Of a stretch of DNA of 64,000 nt, positions 16,384 to 24,340 are shown in pieces. Source of the DNA: Bacteroidota bacterium. GTDB taxonomy: Bacteria; Bacteroidota; Bacteroidia; AKYH767-A; 2013-40CM-41-45. The stretch covers positions 186,001 through 250,000 of the forward strand of contig JADJSV010000003.1 in assembly GCA_016711505.1 (NCBI GenBank), given 5' to 3'. A program made the translations under genes and the position numbers. The notes beneath the pieces were generated by a model. The model was given only the letters and a program-made list of their open reading frames with translations, searched no databases and was not told the DNA's origin. Within the stretch, counting starts at the first letter, position 1. The number at the start of each line of letters is the position of its first letter.

Positions 16384-17145
16384 TCACCATTCTACGCCCG
16401 GGAAGGACCTTGGTAATACCTGCATTTCAGACAATAAATGTCCTAAATGTTCACTGTGTAATCCTTTGATGCTTCCACCAATCATAAAGCTATCTTCAGG
16501 AACAGTCAATGTAGCTTTTTCAAAGACTTCGTTTATTTTTTTATCCCAATTACCACGAACTACATTCATGTCAACTGCAATACCTGCTTTGACAAGATCG
16601 ATATCTACCTGATCCGTTTCAAAAAGATCACCTGTATATTTCCAGAGCGTATCAATAGCTTCAAGTGTTCTGACGTGACTTTCTTCAGTGCCATCACCAA
16701 AACGAATAACCCATTCGCTACTATGTCTGACATGATAAGTAACTTCCTTCAGTGATTTTTCAGCAAGAGCAGCTAAAGTAGCATCTTTGCTTTTCATGAG
16801 TTCAGTAAAGAAATAATATTGATATACGCTCAGGAAAAACTGGCGGATCATCGTTTGTGCATAATCGCCGTTAGGCTGCTCTGCCATTAATCTATTTTTG
16901 TATTCGCGCGCTTCACGTAAAAAAGCAAGATCATCTTCGCTACGATTCAAACCTTCATTCTCGCCTGCATAAGTCAGAAATGCGCGTGCTTGTCCGATCA
17001 GATCTAATGAAACATTCGTAAGTGCAATATCTTCCTCCAGTATTGGCCCATGTCCACACCATTCAGCAAGACGCTGACCAAGTATCAAACTGGTATCTCC
17101 AATTCTTAATGAGTATTCGGCAATGTTTTTATTTAATTCAGACAT
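16384..17145 (-). CDS. paaC: 1,2-phenylacetyl-CoA epoxidase structural subunit PaaC
   Basis: A 253-aa helical protein of the ferritin-like fold. PaaC pairs with the catalytic PaaA but does not itself hold a complete di-iron site. Recognisable segments are GQRLAEWCGHGPILEEDIAL (about 23-42), LDLIGQARAFLTYAGE (about 48-63), EVTYHVRHSSEWVIRFGDGT (about 134-153) and the C-terminal GLHSEHLGHLLSEMQ. Length is normal for the family. It lies 24 bp after paaB and 13 bp before paaD, all on the minus strand, so one operon is very likely. Confidence 0.93.
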   Translation of the reverse strand: MSELNKNIAEYSLRIGDTSLILGQRLAEWCGHGPILEEDIALTNVSLDLIGQARAFLTYAGENEGLNRSEDDLAFLREAREYKNRLMAEQPNGDYAQTMIRQFFLSVYQYYFFTELMKSKDATLAALAEKSLKEVTYHVRHSSEWVIRFGDGTEESHVRTLEAIDTLWKYTGDLFETDQVDIDLVKAGIAVDMNVVRGNWDKKINEVFEKATLTVPEDSFMIGGSIKGLHSEHLGHLLSEMQVLPRSFPGVEW

Positions 17146-17169
17146 AGTGGTGGAAATTGATTCTGATTT

Positions 17170-17454
17170 TTATTCGAAACTGGCACCCGGAGTTTTGTAG
17201 AAATTCGGGTGACGGTAGATCTTATCATTACTTGGTTCAAAAAATGATCCGACATCTTCAGGAGTAGAACTGACAATATCTTCTGCAGGTACAACCCACA
17301 AACAAGTTGCTTCACCTCTTCGCGAATAGACATCACGTGCATTCTGCAATGCTAATTCTTTATCAGGAGCGTGTACGCTTCCTGCATGTTCAAACGGTAA
17401 ACCTGCGCGCTTTTGAGTGAAGACTTCCCATAATGGCCATTCTGATGTACTCAT
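17170..17454 (-). CDS. paaB: 1,2-phenylacetyl-CoA epoxidase subunit PaaB
   Basis: A 94-aa small subunit that stabilises the PaaA-PaaC assembly. The whole protein matches the family in length and pattern: EWPLWEVFTQKRAGLPFEHA (about 5-24), the central DVYSRRGEATCLWVVP (about 41-56) and a C-terminal YRHPNFYK (about 80-87). It lies 18 bp downstream of paaA and 24 bp upstream of paaC. ATG at 17454 follows an AT-rich spacer without Shine-Dalgarno. Confidence 0.94.
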   Translation of the reverse strand: MSTSEWPLWEVFTQKRAGLPFEHAGSVHAPDKELALQNARDVYSRRGEATCLWVVPAEDIVSSTPEDVGSFFEPSNDKIYRHPNFYKTPGASFE

Positions 17455-17472
17455 ATAATTTTTATTTTTTAA

Positions 17473-18423
17473 TTATGCTGCAATCGTTTTTGCTGCCTTT
17501 TTTCTTGCGTATGCACTTGCTGCTTCACGAACCCATGAGCCATTGTTATGCGCCTCACGACGAGCTTTCATTCTTTCTTTATTACAAATCCCACGACCGT
17601 TGATTACATTGTAGAATTCTTCCCAGTTTATTTCTCCGTGTGAATAATGACGAGTCTCTTCATCCCACTTAAGATCTTTGTCGGGTACAACAAGACCAAT
17701 ATTCTCGGCCTGAGGAACTGTTCTGTCGATAAACCGCTGACGCAATTCATCGTTACTGTATTTTTTTACTTTCCAACGAATCAATTCAGCACTGTTTGGA
17801 GAATTATTGTCTGATGGACCAAACATCATTAACGACGGCCACCAGAAACGATTCATTGCATCTTGCGCCATATCTTTTTGTTCCTGTGAACCATTCATCA
17901 ATGTTGCAAGAATTTCATAACCCTGCTTATGATGAAAATTTTCTTCCTTACAAATTCTCACCATCGCTCGTGCATAAGGACCGTAAGAACCTTTTGCCAA
18001 TGCTGTCTGATTTACAATTGCAGCTCCGTCAACAAGCCAGCCAATAGCACCAATGTCTGCCCATGTAAGAGTAGGGTAGTTGAAGATGCTGGAATATTTT
18101 GCTTTGCCTGTTAGAAAATCCGCCATCACTTCGTCACGACTTATTCCTAACGTTTCTGTTCCGCTGTAGATATATAAACCATGTCCGGCTTCATCCTGAA
18201 CTTTTGCAAGTAGAACTGCTTTCCGTCTTAAACTCGGTGCACGTGTGATCCAGTTTCCTTCAGGGAGCATTCCAACAACTTCCGAATGTGCATGCTGACT
18301 CATCATTCGGATCAACTGCTTTCTGTAACGTTCCGGCATCCAGTCTTTCGGCTCGATTATTTCACCGCGATCAATTCGCTCCTGAAATTTTTGCTCCAAT
18401 TCTTCCTGTGACTTTATTTGCAT
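17473..18423 (-). CDS. paaA: 1,2-phenylacetyl-CoA epoxidase catalytic subunit PaaA
   Basis: A 316-aa di-iron oxygenase subunit that epoxidises the aromatic ring of phenylacetyl-CoA using O2 and electrons from PaaE. The expected metal-binding helices are seen: QHAHSEVVGM (about 42-51), KVQDEAGHGLYIY (about 74-86) and ICKEENFHHKQGYE (about 157-170). Downstream motifs FGPSDNNSPNS and VPDKDLKWDEE are typical of PaaA. First gene of the paaABCD operon. The AT-rich 56-bp gap upstream separates it from a DUF6526 gene on the same strand. Confidence 0.96.
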   Translation of the reverse strand: MQIKSQEELEQKFQERIDRGEIIEPKDWMPERYRKQLIRMMSQHAHSEVVGMLPEGNWITRAPSLRRKAVLLAKVQDEAGHGLYIYSGTETLGISRDEVMADFLTGKAKYSSIFNYPTLTWADIGAIGWLVDGAAIVNQTALAKGSYGPYARAMVRICKEENFHHKQGYEILATLMNGSQEQKDMAQDAMNRFWWPSLMMFGPSDNNSPNSAELIRWKVKKYSNDELRQRFIDRTVPQAENIGLVVPDKDLKWDEETRHYSHGEINWEEFYNVINGRGICNKERMKARREAHNNGSWVREAASAYARKKAAKTIAA

Positions 18424-18479
18424 ATATTTTATTTTTTAAAATTAAATTAATCACTTCAATCTTGAAATGATCATTGTCA

Positions 18480-18920
18480 TCAGATCCGGTGATAATCACC
18501 TTTCCATCTGGAAACGGATTTTTTTATTTCTGTTGATGTTAAATGTTTTTCAACGGCCTCTTTGCACATTTCTACAAATTCACTGTCCGGTGAAAAGCGC
18601 AGGGCAATGATTTGTTTCATGTTCAAACGGCTGTCAAGCGGACTTCCTGTTAATTGAAAATGGCGCAGATTTTCTTCCGTTCTGATAATCCGGTCTTGTA
18701 ACCTCACCGCAAACAAACGCAGGAAATAGGTAATCATTATCAGAGATGTGGAAATACCGAGTATTAAAAGTGATGGTAAAACCTTTTCTGCTTCATCCAG
18801 ATTGTCTATTAAATTGATCAAAGAACCAATAAAAACAAGGAAAACAAACAAAAAGAGGATTCCATGAAACAGGAAGTTGAACTTTCTGTGGTTTGAATAT
18901 GACTGTTTTTTCATGATCAA
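18480..18920 (-). CDS. DUF6526 family membrane protein
   Basis: A 146-aa protein with two hydrophobic helices (about 15-36 and 48-67) followed by a cytoplasmic segment containing LRLFAVRLQDRIIRTEENLR (about 67-86) and MKQIIALRFSPDSEFVEM (about 101-118). That combination is the conserved core of DUF6526, a family common in Bacteroidota and of unknown function. The start could be residue 1 or the Met at residue 3. It is upstream of paaA on the same strand but nothing in its sequence ties it to phenylacetate use. Confidence 0.75.
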   Translation of the reverse strand: MIMKKQSYSNHRKFNFLFHGILFLFVFLVFIGSLINLIDNLDEAEKVLPSLLILGISTSLIMITYFLRLFAVRLQDRIIRTEENLRHFQLTGSPLDSRLNMKQIIALRFSPDSEFVEMCKEAVEKHLTSTEIKKSVSRWKGDYHRI

Positions 18921-19000
18921 TTGTAGGTAAACAAAGCTACTCTTTTTGCGTTTTTCTGCAAAATGGAAAAGTCCGTTTTTTTGATTTACTTGCTTCTCAA

Positions 19001-20128
19001 ATGTCTGTGCCTCGTAGAGTAATAATTTCTGTTGTCAGTGATCTGGTCACCGACCAAAGAGTTCACCGGACAGCTTTGGCTCTACACGCTAAAGGATTGA
19101 AGGTCACGCTTGTAGGGCGCAGAATGCGAAAATCTCTGAAAATGCCCGACCGTCCTTATGAAATTAAACGGTTTAATTTAGGTATTGAAACCGGCCCACT
19201 TTTCTACGCACTCTATAATATCCGGCTCTTCTTTTACCTTTTATTCAATAAAGCAGATGTATTGGTAACAAATGATCTTGATACTTTGTTGCCGAATTAC
19301 ATTGTTTCTACGCTGAAAAGTTCCGTGCTTTTTTACGATAGTCATGAATATTTCACCGAAGTTCCGGAGTTGGTCAACAGACCTCGGATTCAAAGTTTCT
19401 GGCTGGCAATTGAAAAATATATTTTCCCGAAATTGAAGAATGTCTTTACTGTCAATGATTCGATTGCTTCAATTTACAATTCCAAATACAATGTGGATGT
19501 AAAAGTAATCCGGAATATGCCTTTTCGCTCACATATGAAAACATCTCCAATTACACGAGCACAACTTGGATTGCCAACTGATAAAAAGATTTTTTTATTT
19601 CAAGGCGCAGGAATTAATGTTGACAGAGGCGCGGAAGAAGCAATCGAAGCAATTTCCGGAGTTGATAGTGCTGTCTTGCTTTTTATTGGTGGCGGTGATG
19701 TGCTTGATGACATGAAACGAAATGTTGAATTATTGAATCTGCAACAAAAAGTTTTCTTTCTTCCAAAACAGCCTATGGAAGTTCTTTATCAGTATACATC
19801 ACTTGCTGATTTCGGTCTTTCTCTCGATAAGGATTCTAATTTGAATTATAAATATTCACTTCCAAATAAACTCTTCGATTATATCCAGGCGCAATTGCCC
19901 GTTCTTGCATCTAATCTTCCGGAAGTGCGGAAAATTGTAGAGCATTATGGTATTGGTAAAATAACTCCGTCACATTCAATTGATGACCTTAGAAAGTCAA
20001 TGAAATCAATGGTTTCGGATGATACCCAGTTGGCTTTATGGAAAGAAAATCTGAAATTTGCAGCATCAGAATTATGCTGGGAAAACGAAGAGAAAAAATT
20101 GTTCGATATTTTTAAAGATGTCATCTGA
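19001..20128 (+). CDS. Glycosyltransferase, GT4-like
   Basis: A 375-aa GT-B-fold glycosyltransferase. The N-terminal half shows VSDLVTDQRVHRTALALHAK (about 12-31) and DVLVTNDLDTLLPNY (about 85-99), and the nucleotide-sugar side shows LFQGAGINVDRGAEEAIEA (about 199-217), FLPKQPMEVLYQYTSLADFG (about 249-268) and NYKYSLPNKLFDYIQAQLPV (about 278-297). The last of these corresponds to the GT4 donor-binding region. It likely builds a surface polysaccharide or glycoprotein glycan; donor and acceptor are unknown. The next glycosyltransferase overlaps its 3' end by 11 bp (ATG at 20118), so they form an operon. Confidence 0.85.
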   Translation: MSVPRRVIISVVSDLVTDQRVHRTALALHAKGLKVTLVGRRMRKSLKMPDRPYEIKRFNLGIETGPLFYALYNIRLFFYLLFNKADVLVTNDLDTLLPNYIVSTLKSSVLFYDSHEYFTEVPELVNRPRIQSFWLAIEKYIFPKLKNVFTVNDSIASIYNSKYNVDVKVIRNMPFRSHMKTSPITRAQLGLPTDKKIFLFQGAGINVDRGAEEAIEAISGVDSAVLLFIGGGDVLDDMKRNVELLNLQQKVFFLPKQPMEVLYQYTSLADFGLSLDKDSNLNYKYSLPNKLFDYIQAQLPVLASNLPEVRKIVEHYGIGKITPSHSIDDLRKSMKSMVSDDTQLALWKENLKFAASELCWENEEKKLFDIFKDVI

Positions 20129-21243
20129 CCATTTACATATCATTTCATTTGATGTACCCTATCCGGCAGATTATGGTGGAGTTATCGATGTTTTTTAAAT
20201 TGAAAGCATTGCATGAAGCCGGTATCAAGATCACTTTACATTGCTTTGAATACGGCAGGACTGAACAGAAGGAACTGGAGAAATATTGTAAAAAGGTTTA
20301 CTATTACCCGAGGAAGAATTCACGGTCATTGCTTTTCAATACACTCCCTTATATTGTTCTTACAAGAAGTTCAGATCAGCTGAAAAAAAGATTACTGAAA
20401 GACAACTCGCCAATCCTAATGGAAGGATTGCATTCAACTTTTTTAATGAATGACAAAGACCTTGCTGACAAACATTTTTTTGTACGGACACATAATGTTG
20501 AGCATGATTATTACACCAATCTTGCAAAAGTTGAACGAAATATTTTTAAAAGATATTATTTCTATAATGAAGCAGGTAAATTATTAAAATATGAGAGTAT
20601 TTTAAAAAAAGCAGCCGGAGTATTTGCTATTTCCCCTTCAGACAAAGAGCATTTCAAATTGCTTTCGAAAAAGGTGCAATACCTTCCTGCTTTCCATCCA
20701 TTCAATTCCGTTTCGGTAAAAGAAGGGAATGAAGATTTTTTTCTCTATCACGGAAATCTTTCCGTTGGAGAAAACAATGAAGCAGCACAATTCCTGATAA
20801 AAGAAGTCTTTAACGATATTCCATATAAACTCATCATAGCCGGAAGTAAGCCTTCTGCTGAATTACAGAATGCCGTTTCTGAAAGTAAGAATGTGGAGTT
20901 AATACAAAATTGTTCGCCTGAGAAGATCTATGAACTGATTGCAAATGCCAAATGCAATATCCTTCCGACTTTCCAGTCAACAGGAATAAAACTGAAGTTA
21001 CTTGCCGCACTTTTTCTTGGCAAATTTTGTTTGGTAAATACACCTATGGTCGTAAATACAGGTTTAGAATCCCTTTGTGAGATCGCTGATACTGCCATTG
21101 AAATGAAAAAGAGAATTTCTGAGATATATAAGCAGAAAAATTTTCCTGAAGAATTGATAGCGCAACGTAAAAAAATCCTGGAACAAAATTTCTCCAATCA
21201 AAGTGGTGCGAAGAAATTAATAAGCGCAATTTTTGTTAAATAA
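20118..21243 (+). CDS. Glycosyltransferase, frame broken near its N-terminus
   Basis: The conserved N-terminus reads from ATG 20118 in one frame (MSSDHLHIISFDVPYPADYG and on to VIDVF) and hits TAA at 20196. The rest of the protein, from FFKLKALHEAGIKITLHCFE onward, lies in the next frame, open from about 20149 to 21243. The switch falls at the six-T run 20191-20196; two more T, or one fewer, joins them. Later motifs are FVRTHNVEHDYY (about 125), GVFAISPSDKEHFK, FFLYHGNLSVGENNEAA and NILPTFQSTGIKLKLLAAL (about 265-283), all GT4-like. About 375 residues if repaired, co-transcribed with the preceding glycosyltransferase. Without the shift the N-terminal Rossmann strand would be lost. Confidence 0.8.
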
Positions 21244-21274
21244 ATTTTATTAAATTGCTTTATTATTTATAAGA

Positions 21275-21586
21275 ATGGATTTCAGAATCAACACGCATTA
21301 CTTTCTTAGATTAAACGTTTCTTTGTTGATCGGATTAGTTTTAATTTCCCTTTTTTTGAAATTAATTTATCCTTCTGTAGAATGGAAATTGTTAATTCTT
21401 CCTTGCCTTATCTATATTTTAAGTGCGAATTTAATATTTTCATTTGTTCTGAACCTTGTTATCTACTGTTCACAAAAAGGAAAAATTTCAAACCAAACGC
21501 AGGTAATAATTCTAAGGTGGCTTTCAATTATAATTGTTCTTTTTCCGGTGGTTTATTTCCTGATGAGTGTACCTCCTAAATTTTGA
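21275..21586 (+). CDS. Small three-helix membrane protein, unknown
   Basis: A 103-aa predicted membrane protein with three hydrophobic helices, about residues 14-32, 38-63 and 80-97. The loop SQKGKISNQTQ is hydrophilic. I do not recognise a family. The codon pattern and the unbroken hydrophobic periodicity favour a real gene, and it follows the glycosyltransferase by 31 bp on the same strand. Function cannot be assigned. Confidence 0.55.
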   Translation: MDFRINTHYFLRLNVSLLIGLVLISLFLKLIYPSVEWKLLILPCLIYILSANLIFSFVLNLVIYCSQKGKISNQTQVIILRWLSIIIVLFPVVYFLMSVPPKF

Positions 21587-22195
21587 TTTTTATCCCGATA
21601 GCCATCGTATAGGCGAGAACTTAAGATAAAAAACAAATGAATTGTATTTCGTTCTGTTGATATGAGGTTATTTATAGATTTTTTCAGCAAATTATATTTT
21701 ATAGCCGTCAGTTAAAACTTAATGTCATTTGGTTAAAGCGAATAATGTATTCGTTGTTAATTTCTATATTATTAGGCCCGTTAGGGCCATACTTTTGGTA
21801 ATACTAGACCACACTAGAACGCTAAGCACTCTTTAAACACACAGCTTTTTTCGGCACCGAAAGCACGATTATACATCAGTAATAAGCCGAATGCAACCAA
21901 TATATGCTGGAACTTTTATGCCGTTAAATTAAGGGGCACACACATTGTGTTTAAAGAGTGCGCCCCTAAAGGGGTTTGACTGTCTCGTGTAGTCTAGTGT
22001 TACCGAAAGTATGGCCCTAACGGGCCTGTAGCTTCTATATCCATATACTTATTATGAATATTTGAGTTTAACTAGATGACAATGAACTAATGTTGCCGGC
22101 AATAAAGTTGACGGCATTACACTTAATTTTAATTAGGTAAAAAAAACAATTAAATTGACACCTGTGCGATAGCTATCCGGATTACCTTTTTTTAA
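21587..22195. other. 609-bp non-coding gap containing a 252-bp inverted-repeat element
   Basis: No credible gene. The central part (21775-22026) is the element listed separately. Both flanks are AT-rich. Short CGATAGC-type palindromic words occur at 21596 and 22166. The convergent or unidirectional genes on either side (21586 end; ftsE stop at 22196) would leave the gap as a 3'-3' region. Confidence 0.6.
21775..22026. repeat. 252-bp element with terminal and internal inverted repeats (MITE-like)
   Basis: Terminal arms of about 40 bp: left starts GGCCCGTTAGGGCCATACTT, right ends AAGTATGGCCCTAACGGGCC, with further pairing through GGTAA.ACTAGAC.ACAC. A second perfect 16-bp pair, GCACTCTTTAAACACA (21826-21841) and its complement (21946-21961), lies inside. 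TTCTATAT occurs 5-6 bp outside both ends (21762-21769 and 22033-22040), a possible but imperfectly placed target duplication. No ORF inside. Could be a non-autonomous transposon, or a structured RNA or terminator. Confidence 0.7.
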
Positions 22196-22873
22196 TCAAC
22201 CCTTCGAATCAAACAATCTTCCATTCTCACACTTAATTATCCGCGCCGGAAATTTTTCGATCAATGTGTAATTGTGGGTAGCCATTAAAACAGAACAACC
22301 GGTTTTTCCGATATCAATTAAAAGTTTCATAATTCCTTCTGATGTTTCAGGATCTAAATTACCTGTAGGTTCGTCAGCAAGGATCATTTCAGGATGATTC
22401 AAAAGCGCTCTTGCAATAACAACCCGCTGTTGTTCACCTCCTGAAAGCTCATGCGGCATTTTAAAACCTTTCGTAGACAAACCTACTTTTTCCAAAACTT
22501 CGTTGATGCGGTCTTTCATTTTCAATTTATCTTTCCAGCCAGTGGCTTGCAGAACAAAAAGTAAATTTGAATTTACTGAACGGTCAGTCAACAATTGAAA
22601 ATCCTGGAATACTATTCCGAGTTTACGACGCAAGTAAGGTACCTGACTTGATTTAATATGGTTCAACTGAAAACCTGCAACGCCCGCAGTACCTTGTAAA
22701 AGTTCAACATCACCATAGATCATTTTCAATAAACTACTTTTTCCACTTCCGGTCTTTCCTATCAGATAAACAAATTCTCCTTTGTCTATCTTCAACTGTA
22801 CATTCGAAAGAACAAGATTGTTGGATTGAAAAATATTGGCATTTGCAATATCAAGAATTGTATCAGTCTGCAT
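22196..22873 (-). CDS. ftsE: ABC transporter ATP-binding protein, FtsE-like
   Basis: A 225-aa ATPase of the FtsE/LolD type. Walker A is GKTGSGKSSLLK (about 39-50), followed by the Q-loop VFQDFQLL, the signature LSGGEQQRV (about 143-151), Walker B MILADEPTGNLDP (about 163-175) and the H-loop ATHNYTLI. FtsE works with the permease FtsX to control cell-wall hydrolases at the septum. No ftsX is adjacent; the MacB-like permease at 46456 is of a different type. A small conserved protein lies just upstream on the same strand (9-bp gap), probably co-transcribed. Confidence 0.87.
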   Translation of the reverse strand: MQTDTILDIANANIFQSNNLVLSNVQLKIDKGEFVYLIGKTGSGKSSLLKMIYGDVELLQGTAGVAGFQLNHIKSSQVPYLRRKLGIVFQDFQLLTDRSVNSNLLFVLQATGWKDKLKMKDRINEVLEKVGLSTKGFKMPHELSGGEQQRVVIARALLNHPEMILADEPTGNLDPETSEGIMKLLIDIGKTGCSVLMATHNYTLIEKFPARIIKCENGRLFDSKG

Positions 22874-22882
22874 CTGTCTTTT

Positions 22883-23086
22883 TTAAAATGGAAGTTTTTG
22901 AATCTTGCCAAAAGGCAGTTCTCCTATGAATTCAATGATTTCTTTTTCATGATCACCAAGCCCTGCTTTTACCAGTGCTTTTTCCGGCCTGTCGACACGG
23001 AAATAAGCTAACAATGTAAAATTGTCATCCCGCAGTTGAACATAATCAGGAATTTTCGCTGTACCTTTTACTTTTAAAATATACAT
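22883..23086 (-). CDS. Small conserved hypothetical protein upstream of ftsE
   Basis: A 67-aa protein beginning MYILKVKGTAKIPDYVQLRD. The frame is open to a TTG at 23101 but the ATG at 23086 gives a compact start. It is mixed charged and hydrophobic with no membrane helix and no signal, so cytoplasmic. The motif LLAYFRVDRPEKAL near 29-42 is the most distinctive part. I do not know a function. The 9-bp spacing to ftsE implies one mRNA. A strong terminator just upstream isolates the pair from the lipoprotein gene. Confidence 0.65.
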   Translation of the reverse strand: MYILKVKGTAKIPDYVQLRDDNFTLLAYFRVDRPEKALVKAGLGDHEKEIIEFIGELPFGKIQKLPF

Positions 23087-23104
23087 GTCACAAAAGTACA
23101 AAAT

Positions 23105-23140
23105 GAAAAGGCCTTTCGAAGCATTCCGAAAGGCCTTTTC
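23105..23140 (-). terminator. Strong hairpin terminator between the small protein and a lipoprotein gene
   Basis: GAAAAGGCCTTTCG (23105-23118) pairs perfectly over 14 bp with CGAAAGGCCTTTTC (23127-23140), with an 8-nt loop. It lies 22 bp after the lipoprotein stop on the minus strand. Confidence 0.8.
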
Positions 23141-23161
23141 ATAATTTCTTTAACCGTTTTA

Positions 23162-24025
23162 TTAACGTAGTGTTACCGGAAATGTTTGTCCGTTTACAGC
23201 AACCGATGCCTGGTTATCGCAAACTCCCGAACCGTAGTCAAATGTTCTGGTTGCTTTCCCACTTGGTGTGAGGTCAAATGTACCTTCCTTGATCCAGTAA
23301 CAACTAAAATCAATGTCAAGTGCATGTGTAATATTCATTGTATATGAATTTCCTTCGAAATTAGTTCCGTTGGCACTTCCTGTAATCAGGTATTCATCAT
23401 CGAGCCATGTCAATGTTGATTCCCCTGCAATCCATTCGCGAAAACGGGAAGAGGTCCAGTCCATCGTTCTTCCCTGTGAATCGATGATATGTCCATCTAC
23501 ATCAATTCCGAAATAGATATGACCGGCATTGTTTGTTCCGAAATTAGTTACAGTTTTTGATCCTGTAACTTCAAACATCAGAGTTGTATCCTTTCCGACA
23601 AAATAATTATCGAAAGTGGTCGTAATGACAGTTCCTGAATCACCATATTGACCTGTATATGTGAAATTGATCACACCGCGACGATAATGTCCATCAAGAC
23701 AAAGGCAGTTTGTACTTCCAAAGTCCACATTTGCCAGGCCACCTGTTACGGTTGAATCTTGTGTTATCGTCACTGTTGCACAGGTACTGAGAAATGTAGC
23801 TGACTGATCAGTGAAACGGTAGGTTGTTAAGCCCCCTGAACCATTCTTGATCGCCTGGTTTGCGATATTGTTCACATCATTGAAAACACCTTCTGCCAGA
23901 GCATTGTCCTGTGCCGATTGAGTGTCAAATTCTAATACTTCCTGTTCTTTTTCCTTCTTACAACTGAAGCTGATCAAACTTAAAAAGCTGATCACAAGTA
24001 CGAAGTTTCTAAATCCTGGTCTCAT
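23162..24025 (-). CDS. Predicted outer-membrane or periplasmic lipoprotein, unknown
   Basis: A 287-aa protein with a lipoprotein signal (FVLVISFLSLISFSCKKEKE; Cys at about residue 22 would carry the lipid). The charged KKEKEQE after the Cys resembles the surface-export signals of Bacteroidota lipoproteins. The body is Thr/Gly-rich beta-type sequence with several Asp/Asn turns and four further Cys (CATVTI, NCLCLDGHYRRG, FSCYW, GVCDNQ) that may form disulfides. No family recognised. It stands alone between two terminator-like features. Start ATG at 24025. Confidence 0.75.
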   Translation of the reverse strand: MRPGFRNFVLVISFLSLISFSCKKEKEQEVLEFDTQSAQDNALAEGVFNDVNNIANQAIKNGSGGLTTYRFTDQSATFLSTCATVTITQDSTVTGGLANVDFGSTNCLCLDGHYRRGVINFTYTGQYGDSGTVITTTFDNYFVGKDTTLMFEVTGSKTVTNFGTNNAGHIYFGIDVDGHIIDSQGRTMDWTSSRFREWIAGESTLTWLDDEYLITGSANGTNFEGNSYTMNITHALDIDFSCYWIKEGTFDLTPSGKATRTFDYGSGVCDNQASVAVNGQTFPVTLR

Positions 24026-24340
24026 TTTTTTGGTTTTTTTGTGAAAGTCCGATGCTGAGTAGTAATCATCTGCTCCTGAAAGTGGATTTCAGTTTAATTT
24101 TCATGATGAAGTATGTAGTTGATGAACAACGTTGTACTTGAGTTGAAAATTCTACACTTGATTTATTTGATCGTTTCTTTCGGAATATTTGACGTTAGCA
24201 ACCTTATACTTTGCTTTTTTAAAATTGTTGCTCGTGTTTAAAACTATGTTCGTAACTACACTATGGAAAAACCAGTGTAGACGGGTGTTTGCAATAATTT
24301 TGAAAGAATTACCGTTTACACCGAAATTTACCTCCAACCA
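24026..24340. other. 315-bp non-coding divergent gap
   Basis: Divergent region between the lipoprotein (minus) and the TPR gene (plus). I see a small hairpin TACACTATGG...CCAGTGTA near 24257-24279 and no promoter with a good TTG/TAnnTTTG pair; a short minus-strand frame here has no family features. Confidence 0.45.

Noticed and set aside
21775..22026. Intact insertion sequence
   Set aside because: No transposase frame inside; at most a non-autonomous element.
24152..24337. 61-codon minus-strand frame upstream of the TPR gene
   Set aside because: In the leader region, no support beyond being open.
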